A stretch of DNA of 64,000 nucleotides from Lycorma delicatula. Lineage: Eukaryota > Arthropoda > Insecta > Hemiptera > Fulgoridae. Positions 14,001 to 23,306 of this stretch are shown piece by piece; the stretch's first letter is position 1; the number at the start of each line of letters is the position of its first letter. A program made the translations under genes and the position numbers. The stretch spans positions 51,739,946 to 51,803,945 of the forward strand of contig NC_134465.1 of assembly GCF_047948215.1 (NCBI RefSeq), read 5' to 3'. The notes under the pieces were generated by a model. That model was given only the letters and a program-made list of their open reading frames with translations. It searched no databases and was not told the DNA's origin.

Positions 14001-17000
14001 TAATACCAAATTTTAGTAATTATAGCCTCCTTTTTGTTTCATCTTTTTTTAAATATGTCGATTTGTGTTAGGATTTACAAAAAACAAATTAATTGGTAAA
14101 ATTGAAATAAATTGAAGGAGTTTATTATCAACAGTATGCAAGCTACATAGTATATCAGATATTGTAATGTTTTAATTATAATAATTTACACACTGATTAT
14201 AAGTAAATATAGTTTCTTTCACTGAAAAAGATCACCAATAGAGAGGAGCAAGTATGTTATGGTTATGTTATTGTATTATATATTGTCATTATATTATTGT
14301 TATTATGTTATTTTATGTTATGTAATGTATATTATGGTTATGTTATTACGAGCAAGTATGTATGTAATGGATAAACAACTCTTTTTTTATTATACATTTC
14401 CTAATGAAAAGCAGGCCACGATAACTGATGCATAATTTTATAAAGAAATATAAGGTAGATAAGAGTTACAAATCATATAAGAAAAAAAAATTAATGACTT
14501 ACATAGATTATTTCAAGATATAACATTATTTAACTTTTAAAATAAATTTAATAAAAACGTTGGTAATTTGTATATATTTTTCAGGTCTATTTACATGGCT
14601 GTTTGCTCAAAAAATTTATACACCTCTTAGCCGTTTAGCTTATTGTATAGTATTAATACACCCAGCCGTTCAGTTGGCACAAGTTTCATCGAATCCAACA
14701 TCTGAATACCTCACTTATCCCAAAATGGTATGTTTTGTTATATCGTATTACAAAATAGCAATATTATGAAGTAATTTATATTGAAGTTAAGTTGCATGTC
14801 TTAAAAGTTGATTTTAAATCTGATTTTTATTTTTTTTTTGTTAATGTTTAGCAACGAAAATTATTAAAAAACTTTCAACTTTTTTTTGAGAGTATAAAAC
14901 GCTTTCACATTATCATCACTTTCTTTATCTGTTTAGCCTCCGGATCCACTATAAGTTATTACTTCAGCTGATGATTGGGGATGATATGTATGAATGTAAA
15001 TGAAGTGCAGTCTTGTACAGTATCAGGTCGACCATTCCTGAGATGTGTGGTTTATTGAAACCCAACCACCAAAGAACGCTGCTATCCACAATCTAGAATT
15101 CAAATTCATATAAAAGTAACTGCCTTTACTAGGATTCGAAATATTATAACAACAAAAAAGAAAAACCGAAATAAGATTGAAACTGAATATTAAAAAGCTT
15201 AAAACTTACACAGCTTAAAACTTAATAACACAGATAAGATATCACTAAAAATTTACTTAAAACTGATATCACAGTCGAAATCTTAACAATAAGATGCAAA
15301 ATATAAAAATAAAAAATTTAAATAAAGATAAATAGAATTTAACAGTTTGAAGGGGTGTAAAAGGCCCCCTTCTCGAATAACAGAAAAATTAAAGAACATA
15401 AAAAAAACAAAATACACTAAAAAATATTGAAAAACAAAATATATATATATACAAATAACAAAAATGATTGTTTCACATGGCAAAAGCAATGTTAAATTTT
15501 ATGCCGAACTAGAAAAAAGATGGACCTATGGCCCGCCGCGAGAATGTTACATGGTTTATGTTTCATTTTATATGATTTTGTTAAATATTTTTACCAATTG
15601 TATCTAAATAATGTCTACGAATTTGGCGTACCAACAACAACAAAACCTTTTATAATGAAAAGCTTCAAAATCCTGAACATTTTTAGATGTTTCCTGAGTT
15701 GTGATTTTTTCCTGAGTTAGAGCACAACACTGCTCTAACCCCAATTTTTTCCATTTTTATCCCCAAAACACAAATGTAATTTTAAATAAATCTTTCAGTA
15801 AATAGGATATTTTCCTTTGCCAGAAACTTGACCTTTGACCGTGCCAGAAATTAATAACCATGGTTTCATTTACCAAAGATCATGTGATGTCGCAACCTGT
15901 AAGCCATCAGCTACAATGCCACTTATACGTCACTGGAACCGCAATAAGACCGCTTTATGGTAGGTGTTAAATTGCAATGTATATACGATACCATTATCTC
16001 AATTCCCCTCCAAGGAAGAAGAACACTCGCCTTGTAACATGTCTGGTTGCCACACCATCACCTCTGTCCCTAGCCATTAGTGGCTTAATCGGAGGACATT
16101 TTCTTGTTCTCAAACTGATGACATTCCACTGTCATCAGTCGGTTTCGATGAGATGCCACTGATGCAAATGCCTCGAAAGACATTCACATCAGTTAATTTT
16201 GCCTTCATCAAAATTTGCCTTTTTAAAAGGCATCAGACACCTAACTCTACCACGCACTCAGAAACTGCTAAAACTAACTGCCTAACCACAGAAGGTCAAA
16301 CACCCCGTGCACCTAACTCTATTACTATTCTATCACCACCTAAAACCGTATGTACCCACTTTACAATACAATTGTCAGTAATTCAGCTCAAATGTAAAAA
16401 ATATTCAAAGTCCTCGTTTACTACAATTAGATGACTTCACGCACTTGTATTGACTTGTCATTCACGGAGGACGCCATATTCTGTGTGATGAGTGTAGTAA
16501 CAACCAGTGGGATGGAATATGACCTGGGGATTTTCCTACACATTTCCAGATCATTTAATAATCTATGGTAGTCTTCTGCTATTTACCAACTCCAAAAAAC
16601 AGATTGTACTGTAAGTGAATTGTAAGTTATGCAAAGTTACTTCAGTCACCGGGATGTGCTGTTCTGTGAGGGCGGCCATGAGGTTTGAAAGATGCTGTCT
16701 AAGGGATGTCCCCAGGGCAGCGTGTTGGGTCCATTATTGTTGGTGGTGAAGTTTGATTCTTTTCTGCGGCTGAAGTTGCCCAGCAAGTGTTCAAAAAGTG
16801 GCTTTTATGCTGACAATGGGCTCCTGCTGGTCAAAGGAACCTCGTGGTAGGAGGTAGAATGCCGAGCCACTTGGGCATGATACTTGAGCAGTGGGGTAAT
16901 CAAAAAAAAATGACGTTTAGCCTGGGAAAGACCACGATCATGGTCCTAAAACCGGTGTTTGGCAGTAAGTCAGTGACCGTGTTTCGATGGCAGGCCAGTG

Positions 17001-18443
17001 TATAAAGTATGTTCAAGTCCAAAAGTACCTCGGGGTGTTTCTTGATAAGAAACTGCAATTTAAGAAGCACCTTGAATACGTCATGGAGATGGCCTGCAAC
17101 AGCTTCGGTATTCGATGTGTGGTCAATCCTGATTGGGGCCTTAACTTTATGACCATGAGCATTCTGTATGAAGGCATGTGCAAGGCTGTTATGTGATACA
17201 CGGCACCTGTTGGGCAGATAGGCTAAAATATAAAAGTTATCGGAACATATTATTAAGGGCTCAATACCTAATATTGTTAATGGTAACAGGTGGGTGGTTA
17301 CCGTACTATGTCACGGGAGGCAGTTTTAGTGATTGCAGGCATGAAAATGAGAGACTTGATTGCATCTGAGAAGCAGCAGTGGTATGTTGCTAAGAAGTCA
17401 GATTAGTTGACTTTGGATAAACTTTGAGAAATTGAACAACATGGCAATACCTTGTGGCAGGCCAGCTGGGATGAGAAAGATGGTGGGCATCATTCGCATC
17501 ATCTGTCTTCAAACATTGTTGGTTTGCAGGACGCCTCTTGGGTGTACCCTAAGTGCATTTTTTTAATGTTTCTTTTTATCATAATTTTTTTTTGACCTGG
17601 CTATCTCTGAACTGCTTGAACAAACTTATTTTTCTTTTGAGGCTTTAATGTTCTGCCATCTCTTAATCATAATTTTTCTTAATCTTTCTCTTTTTTCTGT
17701 TATTCTCCTGTTGTTGTTTCCTTTTTTGTCTTCAACCGCTTTAGATCGTTTTAAGATTCATGTATTTTTTTACATGAATAAATTTCCCAGTCTAAAATTT
17801 CTTCTTTTTCTCTTATTCCAGTCTCTTGGAGACACTTTCCTGTACCTAGAAGCCAATTCGTTTTACTTTTGAAATTATTAAAAAAGTTGAAAATCTTCTT
17901 TGTCAATTCTTCTAAGTACATTTTGTTTAAATGACCGTAAAGCATTATTCTTTTTTTTATTTGTTGATTATCTTTTCTCATTTTAAATAAAATTCCTTGT
18001 TTGATCTTAAAATATTCTTATTGTTATTACATTTCAGGCCTAATATTTTCTTTTTTTCACAATATTCTCTAGCGTTCCTTGATTATTTAATGTTAAATTT
18101 TTTTCCGCATAAAAATTTGCAGGGTTTTGAACCTGTAAGTCTTTAATCAAAATCTATTACTGTATTTTTTTAAATTTTTTTAGGTATGGATGATGCTTGG
18201 TGATCTCACTGTGTCATTATTATTATCCGTGATTTTATATTTATTAGTAGAAGCACCTTTTAGAACAGTATCAAAGTTATGGTTACAAAACGGTTGGAAA
18301 AGAAGGTAAGTTAATTTTTTTCTTTTATGGTAATATATTATACTACTTATTTATAAATTTTATTCACAAGTTATAAAAGAATTATTACATTATTACAGTC
18401 ATATATCTGTTAATAAACATGGCTGTTTGTATGAACAATGATT

Positions 18444-18479
<36 letters not shown>

Positions 18480-19027
18480 TCCATCCAAGTACAGATATAA
18501 GACAACTCTTACCTTATTTGTAAATTTATATAATTTATCACAAAAGTACTTTCACGGAATCCCGCATCATCAATTATGTATAATATTTATAAAATTACAT
18601 ACTAAACATAAATTAAAGGATTAAAAGATTAAAATTGCTATTTCATATAAAGACTATATGAAGTCATTAAAAAAAATAAACTAAAAACAAACATTTAATA
18701 TAACATGTATATGGCTAGCCAAATACTACAGTACTGTCCACACTACTGTATAGTAATATAGTACTGTACTGTTTATTTACTGTGTAAATAAATAAATATA
18801 TATTATATTGATTTATTTATGTATGAACTAATTTACTAATTAATTTTTTTCTTTGTAGAGAACCTCCAAAACATTCTGATCTAGAGCAAGTACCACAGCA
18901 ACAAATGAATGGTGGAAATAATGTAGGATTATCACAAATAGCTCCTGGAATACCAGTGACAATCACAAATAACATAAATAATAGTAATTATTTTAATAAA
19001 GATAATATTATAAATGGTAATAGTTAA
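1921..19027 (+). CDS. nrf-6: Acyltransferase-3 family membrane protein (nose resistant to fluoxetine protein 6-like), 3' nine exons
   Basis: Coding exons at 1921-2081, 4049-4217, 7218-7411, 10236-10328, 11203-11344, 13770-13956, 14585-14727, 18184-18305 and 18859-19027 give 1380 nt, about 459 residues plus a TAA stop. All eight introns are GT-AG and every junction keeps frame. Family signatures in order: NGTHLVDTFFLIGG, a multipass segment with MPVYAVVMGVYALLL and HLGSGPIW, SWYLACDMHFFIVS, SIPYLAGVIIGYI, PLTWSIGIGWIIL, LSRLAYCIVLIHP and VEAPFR. These are hallmarks of the insect and nematode NRF-6/NDG-4 acyltransferase-3 proteins, integral membrane proteins thought to move acyl groups or lipids; substrates in insects are unknown. 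The C-terminus is a short hydrophilic Asn/Gln-rich tail. The N-terminal NRF domain, the first part of the acyltransferase domain and the start codon are missing from the window. The introns carry LINE, SINE and R1-like insertions. Family assignment is firm; the 10236-10328 exon is the least certain. Confidence 0.9.
2935..3205. other. GC-rich island of unknown origin inside intron
   Basis: About 270 bases of roughly balanced composition (for example CCCACCCCTCCTGGACAGGG near 3145) sit in an intron otherwise made of A/T runs. No frame stays open for long and no motif was recognised. It is probably a fragment of a mobile element with a different base composition. Confidence 0.4.
3876..3932. repeat. 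(AC)n/(AT)n microsatellite
   Basis: A compound dinucleotide run: about 14 AC units with small interruptions, then about 9 AT units. It lies in the intron between exons a and b. Confidence 0.9.
4049..4217 (+). CDS. nrf-6: nrf-6-like exon b
   Basis: It joins exon a as ...RWIR + LMPVYAVVMGVYALLL. It contains HLGSGPIW and the aromatic ENCRETWWLNTLFINNY segment, which in this family precedes the SWYLACDM motif. The acceptor ends at 4048 and the donor GTATGT starts at 4218, phase 0. Confidence 0.9.
4655..4848 (+). repeat. Diverged interspersed repeat, copy 1
   Basis: This segment resembles 6328-6535 by eye. Both contain CTTAAAATAT...TTTAAACTTTAATTTT-like text, then AGAAAATCCA and CGTATCTAATATTAATGTAG (or CATATC), GAAACTTTTTAAAA and AGGATCCAAC/AGAATCCAAC. 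It abuts the LINE fragment at 4849. Confidence 0.65.
4849..5167 (+). mobile_element. RTE-like LINE (family 1), internal RT fragment
   Basis: It encodes TATVIIEEHKKEAIIRKGVR, QGCSLSPLLFNLYMELAVND and the catalytic RFADDIVILAES motif of reverse transcriptase. It is nearly identical to the copies at 59.2-59.5 kb and on the minus strand near 48 kb. Unlike other copies it lacks the 3' end: homology stops after the codons for DEFLCKN at about 5167, and the next 70 bases lead into a GC-rich hairpin and an unrelated R1-like relic. The missing 3' end means a later rearrangement, not simple 5' truncation. Confidence 0.9.
5197..5238. repeat. Perfect 19-bp GC-rich inverted repeat (hairpin, 4-nt loop)
   Basis: The left arm GATCTCCACCGATCCGGGC at 5197-5215, an AAAA loop at 5216-5219 and the exact reverse complement at 5220-5238. 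It sits at the junction between the LINE RT fragment and the R1-like relic. The arms are far more GC-rich than the surroundings. Confidence 0.95.
5240..5640 (-). mobile_element. R1-like LINE reverse-transcriptase relic
   Basis: The minus strand at about 5515-5575 reads DSLLWLRLLSECLIV, then DYADDVLLLVK and a stop. It has an intact YADD catalytic box (codons at about 5519-5530). Farther on, the sequence aligns loosely with the EVECRATWAMILEQWG segment of the R1-like block at 15.5-17.7 kb, though frames are broken. That block has YADN at the same place, so this is a separate, differently decayed copy. Boundaries are approximate. Confidence 0.65.
6328..6535 (+). repeat. Diverged interspersed repeat, copy 2
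   Basis: Partner of 4655-4848, in the same orientation and same intron. It contains GCAAGGGCTGAATGGAATTA and TATCTAATATTAATGTAGAT. No coding capacity is seen. Confidence 0.65.
7218..7411 (+). CDS. nrf-6: nrf-6-like exon c
   Basis: The acceptor TTGTTTCAG ends at 7217 and the donor GTGAGT starts at 7412. It encodes CVLMSWYLACDMHFFIVSAC, the most diagnostic motif of the family, then two hydrophobic helices (about GEIVCGIIFIISLIIPFTIT). It ends with two bases of a Lys codon. Confidence 0.92.
8438..8690 (-). pseudogene. Unidentified coding-like relic, about 84 codons open
   Basis: The minus strand is open between a TAG near 8684 and a TAA near 8430. It encodes a charged, Leu-rich piece (GKRRIIDAKVRENREALKEL, WTDPQVATRLWKLYQLYSPF). 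Its composition is less AT-rich than the flanks. No family is recognised. It lies in an intron of the acyltransferase gene on the opposite strand, so a mobile-element fragment is more likely than a host exon. Confidence 0.35.
8990..9585 (+). mobile_element. RTE-like LINE (family 1), old 5'-truncated copy
   Basis: It starts in the region that encodes KVMKCSRNN in other copies and runs to the shared 3' end CATCAAACCAGTCAAATGAC at about 9549-9568. An 82-codon open stretch (9205-9453) holds YGSETWTIGVPEKKRLAAFQ, the RRMLKIRWMDKMTNEEVLWQ block and VWKNMPH; then the frame breaks and some of the HILRHPG segment is lost. It is more diverged than the 47-kb and 58-kb copies. Confidence 0.88.
10236..10328 (+). 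CDS. nrf-6: nrf-6-like exon d (short, variable loop)
   Basis: The acceptor CTTCTTCCAG ends at 10235 and the donor GTAAAG starts at 10329. The phase fits both neighbours: it completes the Lys codon of exon c and leaves two bases of an Ile codon for exon e. It encodes FFYLGLYEWNFAGYIRPFVL and a short Lys-rich end. Support is weaker than for the other exons because this loop is variable in the family, but skipping it breaks the frame. Confidence 0.7.
11203..11344 (+). CDS. nrf-6: nrf-6-like exon e
   Basis: The acceptor TTTTTTTAATTACAG ends at 11202 and the donor GTAAGA starts at 11345. It encodes NPYVDKEYNSVYIRSHSRS, then IPYLAGVIIGYI, the conserved segment of family members in which Arg residues precede a Pro-Tyr-Leu-x-Gly helix start. 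It ends in phase 0. Confidence 0.9.
11345..13769. other. Intron e/f, no gene or clear element seen
   Basis: AT-rich, with many stops in all frames. Short open stretches near 11858 and 12428 have the composition of random AT-rich DNA. I recognised no mobile element. Confidence 0.5.
13770..13956 (+). CDS. nrf-6: nrf-6-like exon f
   Basis: The acceptor CTTTTTTTAG ends at 13769 and the donor GTAAGA starts at 13957. It carries two hydrophobic segments, one around FIYPGILLFVIAFGIQAYCL and one around PLTWSIGIGWIILVSYTTG, separated by RPYSALENAIFSAL. This matches the family's R-W-x3-A-W/I-I pattern late in the domain. Confidence 0.9.
14259..14360. repeat. Degenerate GTTATGTTATT-type simple repeat
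   Basis: Irregular repetition of TTATGTTATT/TTATTGTATTA words. The phrase GAGCAAGTATGT occurs at both ends, which suggests slippage or a small tandem duplication inside intron f/g. Confidence 0.6.
14585..14727 (+). CDS. nrf-6: nrf-6-like exon g
   Basis: The acceptor TTTTTCAG ends at 14584 and the donor GTATGT starts at 14728. It encodes LFTWLFAQKIYTPLSRLAYC, then IVLIHPAVQLAQVSSNP. The LSRLAYC...LIHP block is one of the best conserved motifs of the acyltransferase-3 family. Confidence 0.92.
14928..15150 (-). repeat. SINE family A, partial copy
   Basis: The plus strand shows the 3' end of the SINE first (TCTGTTTAGCCTCCGGATCC), then the body (GATGATATGTATGAATGTAA, GACCATTCCTGAGATGTGTG, ACCCAACCACCAAAGAAC) and the B-box side (ACTAGGATTCGAAAT). 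The tRNA-like head with the A box is not clear here. See 30477-30777 for the full-length copy. It lies in intron g/h. Confidence 0.85.
15494..17666 (+). mobile_element. R1-like LINE relic block, copy 1 (inside nrf-6-like intron)
   Basis: The right part encodes a decayed R1-type reverse transcriptase in several frames: KGCPQGSVLGPLLLVVKFDS (about 16702), FYADNGLLLVKG, LEQWG...MTFSLGKTTIMVLK, KYVQVQKYLGVFLDKKLQFK (about 17005), and REAVLVIAGMKMRDLIASEK plus QASWDEKDGG after that. These follow the R1-clade order: motif B, catalytic box, KYLGV..D, (R)EA..VIAG.....L, then W-x5-G. The catalytic box reads YADN instead of YADD. The left part (15494-16650) is non-coding or unrecognised but is shared with the second copy at 28661-31192, so the repeat unit is about 2.1 kb. 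Frame breaks are numerous. Confidence 0.8.
18184..18305 (+). CDS. nrf-6: nrf-6-like exon h
   Basis: The acceptor TTTTTTTTAG ends at 18183 and the donor GTAAGT starts at 18306. It encodes the last transmembrane helix (GDLTVSLLLSVILYLLVEAP) and the conserved VEAPFRTVSKLW end of the domain, then a basic stretch NGWKRR. Confidence 0.92.
18449..18474. repeat. (TA)n microsatellite
   Basis: About 13 TA units. Just before it, 18408-18440 holds TCTGTTAATAAACATGGCTG, a phrase that recurs at 19125 and 31263. Confidence 0.85.
18859..19027 (+). CDS. nrf-6: nrf-6-like terminal exon i
   Basis: The acceptor TTTTTCTTTGTAG ends at 18858. It encodes a 56-residue hydrophilic cytoplasmic tail rich in Asn and Gln and ends at TAA 19025-19027. 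The tail is low in complexity and not diagnostic; splice phase and position support it. Possible poly(A) signals AATAAA lie at 19132-19137 and 19356-19361, but both are inside a sequence that is repeated elsewhere. Confidence 0.85.
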
Positions 19028-19054
19028 TAGGTACTATTTTTTTTTTTTGTGAGA

Positions 19055-19337
19055 AATATTTTGATTGTGATATTTATAATTAAATTTTTTCTTTTGTAAT
19101 TTTGGTAATAATTTATTCAATCATGTCTGTTAATAAACATGGCTGTTTGTATGTACCATGATTAACAATTATTTCCCTGGCAACATAGATTTAGAGCTAT
19201 GCTGCAAAAAGGAAAGTAAAGTAATCAGTCAAAAAATGAGGTATAGGTTTTTTGCATTTCTCAATGTTTTATGACCCAGGGACCCCAAAAAACAAAAAAA
19301 TAAAAAAGAGTAGGGGTAATTTTTGTACAAATGTATG
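19055..19337 (+). repeat. 3' flank of nrf-6-like gene, duplicated at 31193-31475
   Basis: It starts 28 bases after the stop codon. It is highly similar to 31193-31475, including GATTGTGATATTTATAATTA, CTGTTAATAAACATGGCTGT and TGACCCAGGGACCCCAAAAA. It may carry the gene's 3'UTR and poly(A) site (AATAAA at 19132-19137). Confidence 0.8.
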
Positions 19338-19734
19338 TTAATATGTTTGAATCTCAATAAATGTTGACTGGATAAAACAATTTTTATGAAATTTATCATA
19401 CAGTCTTGTATATATTAGTAAACGTTTGGGATCAATATCTCAAGGAGTATGAGGTAGATAGTTTATTTGGTGTAAATTTTCTCAAAATTTTGCGAACATA
19501 ACCCCACTTTATATTAAGTTCAGTACATGCATACAAGCATATCTAAACATTAAAAAAAATAATTACCCTCAAAATTCTTACCCTTCCCCCAAAATCAAAA
19601 ATGGTATCACTTTATTTTATTGTATTTTTATTTATATTTGTCTTCCTAGTCATATTAGTAGTGCAAATGACGCAAAAAATTACTTTAGGAACAAAATTGG
19701 GGTGGGAGCGAAACAAACTTCAAAAATATCAATT

Positions 19735-20095
19735 TTTTTAATTTTTTAAAACTTTCATTGGTTTATTTAAACATTTAATTTTATATTACAGAAATATTTC
19801 ATCATAATTCACCCCTACCCTCAATAAAGAAATCTTAGTTAATATTTTATCGGTGGTACATTTTTCACAGAATTTTTTTAGTTTCTTCCATGTACTATAG
19901 CAAATGTAGACAAATAAAAACATTTACTTGGAAATTAATTTTGGGGATGGGTGTGCAGAAAAACATAAAAAATACTGATTTTTTTTTGATTTTTTAACTT
20001 TTTTTATGTATCATTATATTTCCACAATATAAGAATTCATAAAAATGCCAGAAAGGTATAACAACTTTGATTAAAGAGGTTTTATATATTTATAA
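19735..20095 (+). repeat. Non-coding interspersed repeat, copy 1
   Basis: It resembles 61430-61795: both contain TTTCATCATAATTCACSCC, GGTTGTACATTTTTCA or GGTGGTACATTTTTCA, GGGGRTGGG/GGGGGTGGGG, then TTTAACTTTT and AAAGTATAACAACTTTG. No open frame. Diverged, so old. Confidence 0.7.
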
Positions 20096-21864
20096 AATTA
20101 TTTTGAATGATAAAACTTAAAATATGTAACACACCTGAAGGTTGTCAATATCAAATGCTGTTGAACTTGCATCCGGTAATTTATATTTATGTGTCCTCTT
20201 CAGAATATATAGACTGACGCCTAATTACTTCTTTTTTTTTGTAACAAAAAATACTAAAATCCTGAGCAGAATTTGAATCTAGAATTTTTTTTGGATAAAA
20301 GATAAAAATGCTTCTATTCTACCATGGAAATTTAACATTATAGAAATAATAGAATTTTAAAATAAATCTAGTAAAGTAGAGTTTTAGTATTTGGTATTTT
20401 AACTTATTTTTTTTATAATTACATATTTGTAACAATATTTATGATTCTATGAATTTATTTTTTAAATTCCTAGAGTAAACATCTTTTTTTTTAAGTAATA
20501 TTCTTTATTCTCAGTAATTTTTTCTTATTTAGTTAATAAGAGTTGAAGATGTATGTGGAGTTAATAAAAATTCTTATATTGAAACAAAAATGAAACTTGA
20601 AAGATAATGACTGAATGAAAGTTTAAGCTTGACAGAATGTGATTTGATTTCATTTTCCGCATAGAGTTGAAAATGGAATTGTCCATAGAGTTCCATGTAG
20701 ATAAAGTCATATTTGCTCCAAAATAATGTTTTTTTTTGTATAAAAAAGTGATTACTACTTTTGAAAATAAATTTCTGTTTTGAAAAAGCATGGTTACTCT
20801 TTAGTAAATTAGAAATTTATAATTATTAACATCAAAATAACTCGATGAGTAACAATGCTTATAACATTCTTTATTGGATTATAAATATTATGTAAAATAT
20901 AGATTATATGGAACAAAACAGAAAAGTAAAAAAAGAGCTTAAAAAAGGACAAATAAATAAAAATATATGAATGAAAGACCAGGTTTCAACCAAAGACAGT
21001 TTTAATTATAAGAATTTTCATTTTGTTTCTTAGAAAGGTGTATGATTTATTGTTTAATATTATATTTTATTATTAAATAACCTCTGAAATAAACACAGAA
21101 CTATACATTTTTTTTTGTAAATAAAAATAGAGTTGTATGTTTTTAATTTAAGTTAAATAATTGTAAATATATTCATTATTCTTTTTTAGCATGTAGGACA
21201 TTAAAAAGTTTAATAAAAAAAATATTGTTTTGTATTAAAATGTTTTTTTTAATTTTTGTACCAATTATTTTCCACTTATAATTTTTAATTTTATATGCAC
21301 AATTTATAAAGAGTGATTATCAAACAGAATAAAATGTTTGAAACATAAAAAAATTACATTTAAAACCTTTGAAATATAAAATAAAAAAAATATTTAATTT
21401 CAATAAGAATAAAAAAATAAAACAAAACTAAATTCATTAATAAAAGATCAAAAAAAATATTAATTTCATTACTATCATGCTTTCCTGAAAATCAATCAAT
21501 TACTAATACAACCTTTAAATCTGTAAACAATATCTGTGAAGAAATATCAAAATAGAAAATTGAAGAAAAAAATGGTAATATGTTGCAAAGATTGTTTGGA
21601 TTATAAAAAATAATTTACGTTTCATCATCACAAGAATTTTTTTTTCAAAATGGAATTGTCCAAGAGTTCCATGTATAATCACATCAAAAATTAATTTGTA
21701 TTTGACAAGTCAATGTAGAAATGAAGATAAAATTTTTCAGGAAATATTATATTTATTTCTCAACATTTTAAAGCTGAAATATACATATGCTAGCATCCCA
21801 ATCATAATCAATTTTTTTTTTATAGCTGCATCAACAATTAGTAATTATCAGTGTAATGTAACAG

Positions 21865-22090
21865 TATAGTAAATGTGAAATCTTGAAGTAACTCGGCCGA
21901 CCGTTCGTGAGACATATAGATAATTGAACCCAATCATGATGTAGTTAATTGAATTCCAGCAATCACGATCTAGTATTCGAATCAGAATAAAAGCAACTAA
22001 CTTTATTTGGATTTGGTCCTGTGAGAACTCCAACTTCGAAATCAGCTGATTTACGATGACAGGTTTCCACTAGACGAATCTGGTGGAATA
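21865..22090 (-). repeat. SINE family A, diverged copy
   Basis: Body text CGGCCGACCGTTCGTGAGAC, ACGATCTAGTATTCGAATCA and the head GAAATCAGCTGATTT followed by CCACTAGACGAATCTGGTGG are diverged forms of the family A consensus. The 5' part of its body is disordered. It lies in the 780 bases missing from duplication unit 2. Confidence 0.8.
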
Positions 22091-22738
22091 TCATAAGGAT
22101 TAATTTCTTACAAGTTACCAAATAATTTATTCTTAATATTTTTTTTTTTTTTTTGAAAACGTATTCTATTAGAAATGAAGAATCCTATTTTTTTTAAAGT
22201 AACATACCTAAAATATTAGTAAACTATAATTTAATCTCTTCAGCCTCTATCCAAAACTATGAATTATTTTTCAGGATAAAAAACTGGGCTGGTAGATCAT
22301 TAAGTGACACCCATACGTATGAATCATGTAAATTGATATTTAGAAAATTAAATATATTAATGTAACCTTGCATTTATATTTATGATTATGAGATCTTAGC
22401 TATAATGAATCCATTCTTGATGTCAGTCTTCTTTCAAGTTGTTTATATTAATAAAAAAAAAACAATATTCAGTTTACCATGTGCTAGACAATTAAACTGT
22501 TTTTATTATATGAAAACTGTACTTCAGCTTAAAAGAAAAGGACTTATTAGTAAACAAGTACCCATGCCATTATTAATAAATCGCTGAATCATTTGAAAAA
22601 TCATTCTACGAATTTGTTTAAATACAATTAAACGTTTATTTTTACGGAAACCATATTACTCGGATGATTAATTTTTACATAATATTAAAACATGGATGAT
22701 GAGAAAGTCAGAGAGCAAATGAATTGAGGCTTTTGAGA

Positions 22739-23025
22739 TGAGTGTGTGGCACAGAATGATAAATGTCAGATGGCAAGACTATGTAACAAATGAAGAAGTA
22801 TTAAGGAGGATCAGAGAGAACAGGAAAATGCTAATGGTGATTGAATATAGGAAAAGGAACTGGCTATTGCATTGTATGAGAAGGTTTTATTGGATGAAAT
22901 AGAAGGTATGGTGAATGGAAGGACAGGAAGAGAAAAGAAGATATTTCAAATGATGAATGGGATTATAAAAAAGGGAAAATATTTGGAAACAAACAGGTTA
23001 GCAAAGGATAGAAAATGTTGGAGAA
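22739..23025 (+). mobile_element. RTE-like LINE (family 2) C-terminal relic
   Basis: One frame reads MSVWHRMINVRWQDYVTNEE, then VLRRIRENRKML and a long basic stretch ending in WLLHCMRR. After a frameshift it continues as LLDEIEGMVNGRTGREKKIF, then MMNGIIKKGKYLE...AKDRKCWR. This is the same domain order as family 1 (W..xxxTNEEVL, HxxRR, EGxxxGxxxRxR, DRxxW) but a clearly different sequence, so a second RTE-like family. A SINE-A copy starts directly after DRKCWR. Confidence 0.75.
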
Positions 23026-23306
23026 ACCGCCCGGGTTGGACTAGAAGTGAATGCGACTTCCCAAATCAGCTGATTTGGAAATCGAGAGTTCCAGCGTTCA
23101 AGCCGTAGTAAAGACAGTTACTTTTTACGGATTTGAATACTAGATCGTGGATACTGGTGTTCTTTGTTGGTTGGGTTTCAATTATCTACACATTTAAGGA
23201 ATGGTCCACCTGAGACTGTACAAGAATATGCTTCATTTACTCTCATACATATCATCCTCTGAAGTAATACCTGAACAGTAATACCCGGAGGCTAAACAGA
23301 AAAACA
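23026..23306 (+). repeat. SINE family A, full length, plus orientation
   Basis: tRNA-like head CCCGGGTTGGACTAGAAGTG with the perfect palindrome CAAATCAGCTGATTTG at 23062-23077, a B-box-like GCGTTCAAGCC, a body with GAATACTAGATCGTGGATAC and GGTTGGGTTTCAATTA, and the end TACCCGGAGGCTAAACAGAA. The duplicate at 25545-25825 is its copy by segmental duplication, not by retroposition. Confidence 0.88.

Noticed and set aside
16153..16434. 93-codon plus frame rich in Thr/Pro
   Set aside because: Lies in the non-coding left part of the R1-like block; the other copy (29330-29610) has indels that break the frame.
22405..22587. 60-codon frame repeated at 24922-25104, apparent conservation
   Set aside because: Both lie in the recent duplication, so identity does not show selection; the product resembles nothing.
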